Shown here piece after piece: positions 24,214 through 36,439 of a stretch of DNA of 64,000 bases. The stretch's first letter is position 1, and the number at the start of each line of letters is the position of its first letter. The position numbers and the translations under genes were made by a program. Source of the DNA: Carallia brachiata (Eukaryota; Streptophyta; Magnoliopsida; Malpighiales; Rhizophoraceae); assembly GCA_021464245.1 (NCBI GenBank), contig JADCRB010000158.1:62001-126000 (forward strand). Direction: 5' to 3'. The notes beneath the pieces are model-generated. The model searched no databases. It saw only the letters and a list, made by a program, of their open reading frames with translations, and was not told the origin of the DNA.

Positions 24214-26106
24214 TTACATGCTGTCAACAAAGTCCGGGAAATCATGAGGTTGAGGGAGTCCTTTCCCAAATGGCGTTTGGTTGTAGCAGTCAAGATTATT
24301 GCCATAGTCCAACCCAAACAAGTCACAGTACCTCTTATAGAAGCCGATGCGATCCTCAACCGCGGCGTTCCAGCCCTGACCACATTCGAGCACGCCATTG
24401 ATGATGTCGGTGACAGTGCCGTAACCTGGTAGCCGGCCAGCGGCTGAATCGGCTGCCGATGGGGACCAACTTCCAGTGATGACATCGTGGCAGGAGGGCT
24501 TCGGAGATTGCTCAGTCATCCAGAACCATATTGCTGTCTTGAAGGAAATCACAGGGTCGGTGACAACGAGATCTGGATTATTTAGCAGATCCACTCCTAA
24601 GGCTATTCCGCACTGTCCATAGTTGTAGTTCCTATATATGCAAATATTATGAAATTAATATTTCAACTCATACACACGTCAGTCAGACCGTTCTCCTCTT
24701 TTTTATTTTTTGGACAAATTTTATTTTGGGAAAATGTTTATGGCCAAACAAATTTTCCCTACTATCTCCACACGCAATTTTTTTTGTGCAACCATAAGGG
24801 TATTTTGTGCAACCACAATGATAAAAAGTGATACAAAAAATATTACTATTTTTTTGTTGCACATTTTCTACTCTTAGTTGCACAAAAAATACTTCTGGTT
24901 GCACAAAAAAAATTCGTGTGGACACAGTAAGAAAAATCTGTTTGGCCATGTAATGGAGCCCTTTTATTTTATGATGTCATGCATCCCTCCATGTATCTTT
25001 TCTCTCGGAGGTATACCTAGCAGCACCTGGAGGAGTATTTTATTTTATTTATAAAATTAAGATTTAGACCAAAATAGGTGATATTCAAGAATATAATTCA
25101 AATGAGATGCGTTAGAAAATTAAAAGAAATCTTTTGCTCGAAAAAAAAAAAATTTTTTTAAACTCAACCAAAAATTAATATTTTATTGTCCCTACTGGGT
25201 GGACTTCTCTCGGGAAGCATATCCTTTTCCCAAGCAAAGAGAAGCCACACGTTTATACGTGTCAGATATTAATTTCTTGGTGTTTTTTGTCCTTTTCTGT
25301 ATTCGTTTGACCGTTTGCTGCGAATAAAGACCATTATTGTTTGTAAATTAATTCTCGAAATTAATGCTCCCGCTCAATTGGTAATGTGGTGGGTATTTTT
25401 TCCGTTAATAATAATAATGATAATAATTACCAAGAGAGTTGGATAGGACCACGGCCGTAATATTGCTTGCCAGAAGCACATGGATAGGCAGAACTGGGAG
25501 AACAGTAAGAAGAAGCTGGGTCTTTTTCCTTCAAAAAGCAGTATCCCCACGCATATGGACCATCAGGGGCTGTTGCCCACCCTCCTGCGTGTATCAAGCA
25601 GCTTTGAGTTGATGAGTGTGGTTAATCACACGCACACACATATTAACATAATTTATATAGTAGTAAATTAAGTACAAACCTGTGGTTTCGTGAGAGGTCT
25701 GGCCAAAGAAGGCGGCAATCTCTCTCTTACGGGTGGCAACATCGCCGGTGGTGCCAAAGCTCGGGAAGGCATTGGCCGCCGAGATGAAAGCGTCATATGT
25801 GTAGAATCCCTTGGCAGGGCAAGCACTATCATTTCTGTGCTTAAGCATCTCGTCAAACGTTGAGCTTGAGATGATACTGCCCAAGTCTCCACCTTCCCCG
25901 CCGCCTCCTCCACCGCATTGGCTTTGGCAGCCAGCACCACAGTGTGCATCCGCGTTGCCACACCAACCATACTGGCTACAGCATAGGCCTCCTGGGCAAA
26001 GAGCACCCACAGCTTGCCTTCCACATTGCTTACCTGATGAGCTTCCTAATAAAAGGGACAACAATAGCAGAGTCGAGACAACTATATTCAAAGCCCGCAG
26101 CCCCAT
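24214..26106 (-). CDS. Class I endochitinase A (hevein domain + GH19), diverged copy
   Basis: Hydrolyses beta-1,4-GlcNAc bonds of chitin; a plant defence (PR-3) enzyme. Minus strand, three exons: 25680-26106, 25431-25584 and 24214-24631, GT-AG, 332 aa. Order: signal peptide (about 1-25), hevein domain with all eight Cys ([18 protein letters not shown] to CQSQC), Gly-rich hinge, then GH19 with the catalytic Glu in SHETTGGW, the second acidic site region (CFLKEKD), [14 protein letters not shown] and [11 protein letters not shown]. The C-terminal DFVDSM resembles vacuolar sorting tails such as LLVDTM. Odd points against paralogue B: the third hevein aromatic is His (DAHCG, not DAYCG), TNIINGG reads TDIINGV, and about eight Lys/Arg are lost in exon 3. 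Intron 2 (799 bp) contains a 234 bp MITE absent from B. The frame is fully open, so the gene is probably expressed but altered in charge and chitin binding. Confidence 0.92.
24728..24961. mobile_element. 234 bp Mutator-like MITE in chitinase A intron 2
   Basis: Imperfect inverted ends: left GGGAAAATGTTTATGGCC, right (reverse complement) GGGCTCCATTACATGGCC. Flanked by the 9 bp duplication TTTTATTTT at 24719-24727 and 24962-24970. The equivalent intron of chitinase B (46940-46970) has one TTTTATTTT and no insert. The interior is rich in TTGTGCAACCA and TTGCAC motifs. The 9 bp target duplication and GGG ends fit the Mutator superfamily. Confidence 0.9.
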
Positions 26107-26169
26107 TTTTTTACCCTTTTCTTTTGTTGGAGTACGTAGTTGTATGAACTTGATTAAGCATTGAATTGG

Positions 26170-26177
26170 TATATATA
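26170..26177 (-). promoter_or_regulatory. TATA box of chitinase A
   Basis: TATATATA (minus strand within CTCTATATATACC) lies about 65 bp before the ATG. The same string is kept at the matching place of chitinase B. Confidence 0.65.
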
Positions 26178-26179
26178 GA

Positions 26180-27850
26180 GACGGAGGTAAGAGATTCGGG
26201 GCTTTGTCCTTTTATTAATAAATAACCAATTAATTGATGTTGCTGCAGTTATCTTATTCAATTAAGATGGCTTATCTTAGCTTAATCCACAAGATCCTAT
26301 CCCATCCATCCCATCATGGGACGTGGGAACTTTTGAAATAAAAGAAAAGGATTCAATCGGCCAAACTTCTGTGGCGGTTTTGCCTTTTTAAAGTCTCACT
26401 TTCTGGGCTCATGTGCATGAATTCATTGGCAGGAGTTATCTTTCCTTCCTACTTTATTGGAAGCAACAGTGCAGCTGAATTTAGTTACCTCTATGATATG
26501 AATGATGTGCTTTCACTTACAAATATATATCATGCCATTATGCTTGCCATGTATATTTGCTATTTTAAGAGATAATTCACATTAATTGGCATTGAAAAAA
26601 TAGAGGTGGTCATATTAAAAGTTTAGAGATTTCTATCTTGAATCCCTATTTTAATTTATTCTTAATTTTACATTATATAATAAATGAGGTCTACTTGAAC
26701 AGAAAACTTAAAAATAATATTTGAATAATATTAGATCATAAATTAATTTTACTCACAAAAAAAAGAAGTAAAACTAACAAACTAAAAGTTTATATATTAC
26801 ATCACAAAACATAAAACAGGCTCGCCAATAATTCATATATAGTCAATAATCATGTCATTATAAAAAAAAACGAAAAATGAAAATGTTAAAGAGTATAAAA
26901 GTTTCATATTAATAAAATCTAAAGATTTGGCATCACTTATAATATTTTTAAGCTTATTTTCCTACAAACTTAAATTATTAAGTTAATTTGAGATCTAAAA
27001 GCTTTCTTTGACATGATATCGGAGATTAATATATTTTCTTGTTTGTACTTAAATTTGACTTTTTATATATGAGTTTGACGCGTTGCAGTTGAATTTTTTT
27101 GTGACACGTATTAATAAGGTTTGAGACGTGTGAAAATGATATGTTAAAGAGTATAAAAATCTATTATTGATGAAATATAAAGATCTAATAATACTTTATT
27201 ACTCTTGAGCTTGTGGATTTTAGATGAATTTGAAATCTAAGGGCTTTATTTGAAAGGAAAAAAAAAAAAAAAAGGAAAACACTTATAATGTATAGTGACA
27301 ATGCGATAAAATTGCCACTAAGTAAATGTGATGTACCAAACAAAGGGCAAACAACAATCCAAATGTATATCACGAATATCTACATTACTGTAGTATTGAT
27401 CTATTAAATTTGTGTTTTATAGGTTCACAATTAAAAAGCTGTTGTAATCATTAAGGCAGACATTAACTCCTAAAGTACTACTTTATATTATCGCATAGAG
27501 GAATGGAAGCAGGATATGCTCAAGAAACGCGGGAATATACCTTATTTCGTCCCTAGGGTGAGATTGAAGTCCAGTAAACCTTTTTAAAATGACGAAAAAT
27601 TTTAAGATTTGATTTAATGCAATTATACAGGTTTTGGGTATCACAAACCCTAATTTACAAGGAATGAGAGTTCTTCGTTAATTACCAAATACACTAACTC
27701 TTGTTGGTCCCTTTTACTTAAGAAATATATTGCTAAAGAAAAACAAAATATTGAGATGATTAATTTTTTTTTCCATTGTCTGTGCCTCATTTCGGTGAGT
27801 GTGGTTTGGTAATTTAATTTATATGGGTACCACGGTAAGATAGTATGTAT
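26180..27850. other. Upstream region of chitinase A up to the Copia insertion
   Basis: No gene recognised. The stretch aligns with 48170-50550 upstream of chitinase B, except that the 847 bp hairpin element of B is absent here (uninterrupted near 27580). It ends at GGTACCACGGTAAGATAGTATG, where the Copia LTR begins. Confidence 0.6.
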
Positions 27851-28446
27851 TGTGATAGACTCACTAAATCACGAATTTAAACTAATTAATTTAGTGAAAT
27901 GAATTTGATAAAAAATAATAACACAATCAGACATAAGAATTTACGTGGTTCAGTTTAAAGTATACGTCCATGGTAAAGATGATCATAGAATATTTTACTA
28001 TAAATAATAAGAGATTTACAAGTTACACCCAATATTCTTTACTACCCGATTCCCATAGACACCCAATATTCTCTCATACACTCTTTGTCCAAACAAGTAT
28101 TGAACTTAAAGCTTCTCAACCCCTCTCGGATACTTCAACTTAAAGATTAAAGAGTTGAGTATATATAGCGGTTAGAGTCAAGTTACAAGACAAAAGCAAA
28201 TAAGGGAGCATTAAATGCCATGCATGTGTGAAAATTTTGTAGATTACGCATGCATGGACTTTGCATGCACAACTTGCATGTTTTGTCTTTTTCGCGAATT
28301 AATGGCATTGGCTGCAACAAAGAAAAAATTGCAAATTTATTATTCCAATAACTATATGTTGTTTTCAAGCCAACCACTTTTGATTCTATTGCTTATTGAA
28401 TAGATATGTTTCATCTTGCACCAATTGTAAGACACTAACTTCAACA
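27851..28446 (-). repeat. Copia 3' LTR (left)
   Basis: Starts TGTGATAGAC and ends CTTCAACA on the plus strand, giving TG...CA termini. On its inner side, read on minus, GTCAAGGTAGAGATT forms the polypurine tract, close to the usual Copia form. Confidence 0.88.
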
Positions 28447-31400
28447 AATCTCTACCTTGACTTGAATTAGGACAATGTTATCATAGTTCTTCTCTAATTG
28501 TCTTTATTTATATTTCAGTTGTTACGAACATCAATCAAATCCAAACAGTATTTAAATTTGATTGTAGGAATAGACTTTGTCATCATATCCGTAGGATTGT
28601 CTGCTTTACTGATCTTTTCCACCATGACTTCCCCTTTTGATACCTAACATCAATGTGCTTAGTTCTCTCGTGATATATTTAATTTTTGGTCAAATATATA
28701 GTACTTTGGCTGTCACAATATACAGCAGTAGAACTCTGTTGTAAACCCAAATCACCAATGAGACCTCGCAAACATAAAGCTTCTTTCACTGCTTTTGTAA
28801 CTACCATAAATTCAGCTTTTGTTGTTGACAAGGCAATAATAGACTGTAAAATTGCCTTCCAATTAACAGCACAACCAGAAAGAGTGAAATCGTAACCTTT
28901 TATCCAAATTACTAGCATAGTCAGAATAGACATATCCAACTATATTTCCACCAGTGCGACTATTTCCTCCGTACACCAAACTAATGTCTGTAGTTCTTCT
29001 AAGATATCGTAAAATCCATTTCATAGCCTCCTAGTGAGCTTTACCAAGATTTCCCATGAATTTGGAAACAACGTTGACGACATGTAAAATGTCAGGATGA
29101 GTACAGATCATAGCATACATAATGCTATCAACCACACTACTATATGGAACTTGGACCATTTGCTCTATTTCCTCATTTGTTTGAGGTGACTGTGCTGCAG
29201 AAAATTTGCAGTGACCTGCTAATGGAGTGCACATAGGCTTGCAACCCTGCATTCTAAAACATTTTAGAACCTTTTCAATGTACCTTTTTTGTGACAAGTA
29301 CAAGGTTCCAATGCGTCGATCTCTATGAATCTCTATCCCTAGTATCTTCCTGGCTGCTCCCAAGTCTTTCATTTCAAACTCACTGCTCAGTTGAGTCTTC
29401 AACTAATTGATTTTTGACATGTTCTTTGCAGCTATCAACATGTCATCAACGTAGAGCAACAAAGAAATGAATGAATCATCTAGCAGCCTTTTATGGTATA
29501 CACAACTGTCATAGTTACTCCTAGAGTAATCATTGTTAATCATAAAACTGTCAAACCGCTGGTACCACTGCCTGAGCGACTGTTTGAGACCATAAAGTGA
29601 CTTTTTCAGTAGACACACACAGTCCTCCTTCATTGGATCTACAAAATCTTCTGACTGATGCATGTAAATCTTCTCATCAAGATTTTCATGCAAGAATACT
29701 GCTTTTACATCGAGTTGCTCCAACTCCATATCAAATAAAGCAACTATTGCAAGTAACATTTGAATAGAACTATACTTTACTACAAGAGAAAAAACTTCAT
29801 GAAAGTTAATACCTTCTCACTGTGTAAAGCCTTTTGCAATGAAACGTGCCTTATACCACGCATCCTCAGCTCCTAGAATTCCTTCCTTCCGCTTGTAAAC
29901 CCATTTGCACCCAACGATCTTCTGACCCTTTGGTGGCTTCACAAGCTCCCAAGTTTGGTTCTTATGAAGACACTCAATTTCCTTTGTCATGACAATGAGC
30001 CATTTAGAGGATTATGGACTAGAGACAACCCCCTTATGAGAATTAGGTTCAGAATCATTGATCTTCTTAGCTACAGATAATGTAAATACAATTGATCTTG
30101 ATTTGTATTGTGCAGGAGGTCTAATTTCTCTTTTACCTCTATGTTTTGTAATACTGTAAGAGTCTTCCTCTGGTTCTATAGTTTTTGACTTTTGCTGCGT
30201 AGATTCTGTAGGTTTTGAGCGAACCTCCTACTCATCATTCTCATCTACCAGTTGGGTTATGCTGTTTTCCTGCACTTCTGAAGCGTTCACCTTTAGCTCC
30301 ACCTGCTCACTAACTTCATCGTCATCATCAACCATAATAAACCCCTTCTTATTCGGGAGCATTGTAGACTCATCAAATGTCACATATTTGCTGATGATAA
30401 ATATATGTGAATTTGGGTCAACACACCACAACCTGTATCCTTTGACCCCTTGTGCATAGTCTAGAAATAAGCACTTTTTTGCTCTGAGTCCAAGGTTGTA
30501 TATTTTTTCTCATGAGTGTAAGCTGGATAACCAAATACTCTAAAATTAGAGTAATCAGCAAAAGAACTAGACCATACCTCCTTGGAAGTCTTCAACTCGA
30601 TAATTGTTGACAGTGACTAGTTGACTAAGAAGCAAACCATATTGACAGGTTCAGCCCAAAAACCTTTTGGTAGCTTTACCTGCGAGAGCATACATCGAGT
30701 TCCCTCCAAGCGTGTTCTATTCTCTCCAAGCATGTTCTGTTCATTCGTTCTGCAACTCTATTTTATTGTGAAGTATGTCTGACTGTGCGATGTCAGACAA
30801 TACCTTCATTATTACATAACTTTTCAAATTGCCCAGAACAATATTCAAGACTGTTATCGGTTCTCAAGCACTTGATCTTTTTATCAGTTTGCTTCTCGAT
30901 CAAAGTCTTACATTTTTTAAATTTATTGAACACTTTACTTTTATGTTTAAAGAAATACACCCACACTTTCTATGAAAAATCATCAATGAAAGTCAACAGA
31001 TATCGTTTACTGCCTTTAGATGGGATAGATGCAAGTCCCCACAAGTCAGAGTGAATGTAATATATTGTTTGTTTGGTTTTGTGGATAGTAGTACTAAACT
31101 TGACTCTGCCCTATTTTTTGAAAACGCAGTATTTGCAGAAATCCAGCTTGTTAACCTTCTGACCTCCAAGCAAACCTTGTTTGCTTAACTCAGTCATGCC
31201 TCGCTCGCACATGTGGCCTAGTCGCATGTGCCACAATTGAGTAGTCCTACAACTTGAATATGCTATTGAAGCATTGACACTAATAATAAAGGCCATTTAA
31301 CAATTTTTGCTTCATCATAATTAGCGCGCCTTTGTAAACTTTAAGTACTTCACCTTGAACTGAGTACTGATAGCCATTATAATCAAGAATACTCAATCAT

Positions 31401-32050
31401 ATGAGATTCTTTTTGAGCTCTGAAACATTATGACCCTCCAATATTCTGAGAATGCCATCGTGCATTTTGATTTGAACAATACTGATATCAACAATAGGTA
31501 GTGCCTTGTTGTTCCCCAATAAGATTGTTTTACCATCAATTGATTTGTACGTGGAGAACTAGTGCTTATTAGGACTCATGTGGAATGTATAGTTTGAATC
31601 AAGGTTTCATTCGTCAATCGAGCTACTAGTTGATACTGTTAGTACAGTTGCTCCATTGAAGCTTTCAACTTCACTGGATGTATTTGTAGTGTTGGGAGAA
31701 TCATTAGCTTTTTGTTTTCCATTGTCTTTGCGTTTGGGACAATTCCGTCTAATATGTCCCTTGTCGTGACAGTGATAACACGTTGCTTTACTGTGTCTAG
31801 ATTTGGATCTAGACTTGCCTCTACTACTGGACCCTTTCTGTGTTGATCTACCTCTGATAATCAAGCCGTCTACTTGATTCTCTACGACTTCTTCTTTCAT
31901 TCACTTTTTGAGTTCCCTTGAAATTAATGATGCCTTGACACCATCCAAGGAAAGACTTTCCTTCACGTACAGTATTGTATCAACGAAATTGTCGCAAGAT
32001 AGAGGTAATTTGCACAGCAACATAATAGCTTGGTCCTCATCTTTAATTTT

Positions 32051-32548
32051 GGGGTTAATATAAAAAAATATCATCACCTTTACGTTTTCTAACAAATCTA
32101 GCACGACATTTGAAAATTAACAAATTTAATACAATTTAATTATTTTGTAACAAATCTAGCACAATCTTTGAAAATTAATAAATCTAGTACAGATTAATTA
32201 TTTTCTAAAAAATCTAGCACACTATCAATTAAAAATAATCGAATCCCCTAGTATGCACATATACACATATGACATTTGGAGGTTTTAAACTATACTAGAT
32301 TTAAATATAGACGTGTCATATCTGTATACTTAAGGATTATGTTATTTTTAATTGATTATTTTTAACTGACAGCGTGTCAGCGTGTTAGATTTGTTAGAAA
32401 ATAATTGAATTGTGCTAAATTTGTCTGTTGTTAAAGGTTGTGCTAGATTTGTTAGAAAATAATTAAACTGTGCTAGATTGTTAATTTTTAAAAGTTGTTC
32501 TAGATTTGTTAAAAAACGCAAAGGTGGTGATTTTTTTTTAAATTAACC
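32051..32548. mobile_element. Foldback (MULE-type) element nested in the Copia gag region
   Basis: Two arms of about 200 bp are inverted copies: the left begins GGTTAATATAAAAAAATATC, the right ends (reverse complement) GGTTAATTTAAAAAAAAATC. Both carry repeated AACAAATCTAGCAC. Flanks TTTAATTTTG at 32042-32051 and 32549-32558 form a 9-10 bp target duplication. The insertion splits the gag reading frame, so it came after the Copia element. Confidence 0.85.
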
Positions 32549-33000
32549 TTTAATTTTGATATCAATATTTTTCAAATATAAGATTACCTTGTTAAACTTG
32601 GCCAGGTAATCTTGAATGAGTATTCTTTCCTTCATCCAGAGAGTGTAGATACGGTACTTTAAATACACCAGGTTGGTCAGGGACTTGATTATATGCCGGG
32701 ACTCCAATTTAGACCACAAACCATTAGGAGTCGTTTAATTTGTAATTTCGTGAAGAACCTCATCTAATAAGCACAATAAAATTGTACTATGTGCTTTTTT
32801 CATGAGTTCCTTCTTTCTCTCCTTTGATAGTGTATTTGGTAATTCTTCTTCGCCTTTAAATGCCTTAGCTAGTCCTTGTTGGACTAATAAGGCTCATACC
32901 TTGATACGCCACATATTAAAATCATTTTTACCATCAAATCTCTCCACATCATATTTTGTTGATATCTTTCTCCCATCTCGAAATATTAACAGCAATCACT

Positions 33001-33015
33001 TGGGCTCTAATACCA
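33001..33015 (-). promoter_or_regulatory. Copia primer-binding site
   Basis: On the minus strand TGGTATTAGAGCCCA lies just inside the 5' LTR. It matches, with one change, the TGGTATCAGAGC type that pairs with initiator tRNA-Met, standard for plant Copia elements. Confidence 0.8.
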
Positions 33016-33021
33016 GTTTGT

Positions 33022-33596
33022 TGTGATAGACCGACTATATCACAGATCTAAATTGATTAATTTGGTGGAATGAATTTGGTAAAAAATAATAACGCAACTA
33101 GACATAAGAATTTACGTGATTCAGTTTAAAACTTACGTCCGCGGCAAAATCGATCAGGAAATCATTTACTATGAATAACAACAGATTTTACAAGTTATAC
33201 TCAATATTCTTCATCACCCAATTTCTAAATACACTCAACGTTCTCTCATACACTCTTTATTCAAACAAGCTTTGGACTTAAAGCTTCTGATACTTCAACC
33301 TAAAGATTAAAGAGTTGGAGTATATGCAGTGGTTGAAGCTAAGCTGTAAGGCAAAAGCAAATAAGAGAGCATTAAATGCCATGCATGTGTGAAGATCACC
33401 CATGCATGAACTTTTCATGCACAACTTACATGTTTTGTCCTTTTTGTAAATTAATGGCATTGGCTACAACAAAGAAAAAATTACAAATTTACTATTCCAA
33501 CAACTATATATTATTTTCAAGCCAACTACTTTTAACTTTATTATTTATTGAATAGAGATGTCATATTACACCAATTACAAGACACTAACTTCAACA
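33022..33596 (-). repeat. Copia 5' LTR (right)
   Basis: 575 bp, starting TGTGATAGAC and ending CTTCAACA on plus. It aligns along its whole length with the left LTR (596 bp), with many substitutions and small indels. Confidence 0.88.
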
Positions 33597-36439
33597 ATAT
33601 AAAAGGCTAAATTGCAAGCACAACATTACAGTTTACCTGCTCATCAGTATAATCAAAATGTTATAATTAGAAAATTCATAAAAATCATGGTCACAGAGAC
33701 AGTTTGGCGGGAGAAAATTCAGCTTGTGATATGTGTATATAATCAATGCATTAATTGGCGATAAGCATCTAATCTCAATGGAAGGGAGGGATAGGGAGAC
33801 AAGAGGAATCCCATCTATTGTTAGTTTCTTCATTTTTTTTCCCCTCAACATTGTTTCGGCAATGTTGCATGCTCAACCAGTTCTCCAGCTCACGCACACC
33901 CGTCCCCAGCAATTATATAATTAATTAATGGAAGATCATTAGCTTTTTAATTGGGTGACTGACAATTGCAATTGCACGAGTGGTTCTGGTTCCAGAATAA
34001 TGCGTTTCTTCCATGAACACTGCATGTACGTGGGATATATATACTTTAGATCTTAAATTTTTATATTTTTTTTTATATTTGAGTTATAAATCTTTTTAAA
34101 ATTTTATTTAATTCCTAAATTTTTTTTATTTTTTTATCAAATCAATTTTTTTATTTACAACAAGTGGTCAATTTGTTAATAAATGAGTTTAACCTGATTT
34201 AAATTATTAAAAAAATGTTAAATAAATGAATTAAACATTTTTTTATCAATAAAATATGTATATTAAATATTTTTTAATTAATAAATATACGAATTAAATA
34301 GATAAAATGTTTATTTTTTAATTAAAAAACATTTAGTTTATATATCTAAGTTTTTTTCAAATAATTTTTTGCTAGTTTAAAATTATTTTTTAATAGATTA
34401 ATCACTTTTCGTCAATAGATATATTGATTTGATAGAAAATTAAAAAATTTAGAATTTAAATAAAATTTTAAAAAGAATTTAAGATTCAAGAAAAAAATAT
34501 AAAAATTTAAGATTTAAAATTTTTATACCCGGTGTGCATGCTAGGGTGCTTGGGCTTGCTTGAAGATCATGCCAAATAATAAATTCGTTGATAGATCAAT
34601 AGTCAATTCCACCGTTCGAGAATTGCGTGCAGCAACATGCATGAATCAATGAATATTGATGATTTCTATCTCCTCCCTCAAAATAAAAAAAAATCTCTCT
34701 CTTCCCTTCACAGCCCCCCACCCCCTTTATTTATTTATTTTTTAATATCTTTTATTCATTTTTGTGCATTTATTTTTTAATATCGTTACCTAAGCAAAAT
34801 TGTTGTCTCTAGTATGGGCTTTTTTTCAGGGGAGGAAAATCTTTTTTTTTTTTTTGTCGCTGGGAAAAAAAATGTTTTCTTCAGAGTTTTTTTAATTTTT
34901 TTAATTCAAAGAAAAAAAGGGAGAGAAGTGGGTGAGGATAAGGTCAGGAATTTACACTTATAGTCAAAATTCAAACTTAAAAAATCGTAATTAATAACTG
35001 TGACTATTGATTAGTTTGGTAAAGCGTAATCCTCGCCTTTACAATCTTCTAAATTATAATTGTTGAATATATTTTGCTCACTTCCCTTTACCTCTTTTTC
35101 TTCTTTCCTACTTCATGGTGTGCATTCTCCTTTTGTTTTCTTAAATTTGAAAATAGGAGAACAAGATTTCTCTTCTTCTACCGATATATCTCGATAACCG
35201 ACGAGACGGTTGATTTTCCTCAGTCACAGCGGAAGCCGACAGATCGATTGGTCCTTATAATTTAAGACAGAACACAGAAGCCGAGTAAACATATGGCAAT
35301 GATATGCGTCGAAAACGCAGTGTACTAGCATTGTTAAATTTTCCCGCCCACCTTAGCATGGGGCCCACCCGGCCGCCGCTTTGGACAATATCTCCCTTTT
35401 TTTTTCTATCCTTGATTTTTTTTTTATTTAATATAAAAAAATTCATTAACTTTACTTAAAATAATAAATTTAATATTAATATTTTTATAACAAATTTAAA
35501 ACTAACTTCAACTAAATTAACAAATTTAACACGCAATAATTTCATAAAAACAGAATCTGTCTGTTTCGATAATAAATTTATAAAAATATGTATGTTTTGA
35601 TGATATGATAATCATATGAGTTAGTATTACATTAGTGAAATAAATAAATTTTGTTTAAGAAATTTCATAGCGTGTTAGATATATTATTTTAGATAAAATT
35701 GATATTAAATTTATTACTTTTTAAAATTAATATAAAATTTGTTATTTTAAATAAAGTTGGTAATATTTTTATATATTAATTTTTTTTATTAATATTTTTA
35801 TCTTAAATTTAAAATGCTTTACCAATAAATGGAATTTGTTCTTGGCTTCCAGTTATTCAATGGTTGGCAATGGATTTTTCTTTTCTTTACTGTACTTTTT
35901 TTTTGTTCTGAATAGACAATTAATTTATTCTAATAAAGATCGATTAATAAAGATTCAATCTTTTCACTTTTGGAATCTAGAATCACCTAATGGCTAACGA
36001 GTCGAGCTGGGTTACAAGCAAATTTTTTGTTTTCCTTAGAAAAATTCCTCCTCACCTGAACTAGGGTGTTTTCTTTTAGGAATGTTAATGTCAAAGGCTG
36101 CTTGTTCAATTGGAAACAAAAATCTTTTATGTTGGAATTGTCTTATTCTATTGTGAATTCGAACTGATTTTTTTTTTTTTTTTGACAGAAGAATTCTAAC
36201 TGATTTTATCCATCGAATAAAAAGATATGATGATGCGGGCCACATTAATTGGTTAAACTTTGTTGTGGAATTGAAGTCCAATAATTGCACAAAAAAAACT
36301 TCCAAAATTTGCGAAGGCGACAAAAAAGCGATGAAAATAGATAACCTGCGCAAAAATTTTATGAAAATTTGATATTTATAAACTGTTGAGCAAATTCATG
36401 TCAAATCTTTACAAGTATGGATTTCCTCAGTTTTCCAGG
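33597..36439. other. Spacer between Copia element and DUF241 gene 1
   Basis: No gene recognised. 33597-34735 matches unit B around 50560-50650 and 54058-54790. 34735-36439 matches 61704-63712. The stretch contains an AT-rich foldback at about 35425-35780. Within 33675-33705 the sequence jumps between places that are 3.4 kb apart in unit B, which marks deletions in A. Confidence 0.6.
35425..35780. repeat. AT-rich foldback element, paralogue of 62726-63078
   Basis: The left end TTTAATATAAAAAAATTC pairs with the inverted right end around 35755-35780 (AATATTTTTATATATTAA). It is present at the same place in both duplication units, so it predates the duplication. Confidence 0.55.

Larger units (their letters stand above)
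27851..33596 (-). mobile_element. Degenerate Ty1/Copia LTR retrotransposon (minus orientation)
   Basis: Read on the minus strand the order is 5' LTR (33022-33596), primer-binding site, gag, protease, integrase, reverse transcriptase, RNase H, polypurine tract, 3' LTR (27851-28446). Integrase before RT defines the Copia superfamily. Visible remnants: gag zinc knuckle CYHCHDKGHIRRNC at about 31750-31790, GAG-pre-integrase LWHMRLGHMCERGM at about 31170-31240, RT active-site YVDDM near 29440-29455, and RNase H with CDSQST near 28700. Many stops and frameshifts interrupt it, and a foldback element sits in gag, so it is dead. The LTRs differ at roughly 15% of sites by eye, so the insertion is old. 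The paralogous site at 50545-50565 has no insert. A clean 5 bp target duplication is not visible. Confidence 0.92.

Noticed and set aside
27846..33601. 5 bp target duplication of the Copia element
   Set aside because: The flanks TGTAT and ATATA do not match; the insertion is supported by LTRs, primer site and empty paralogous site instead.
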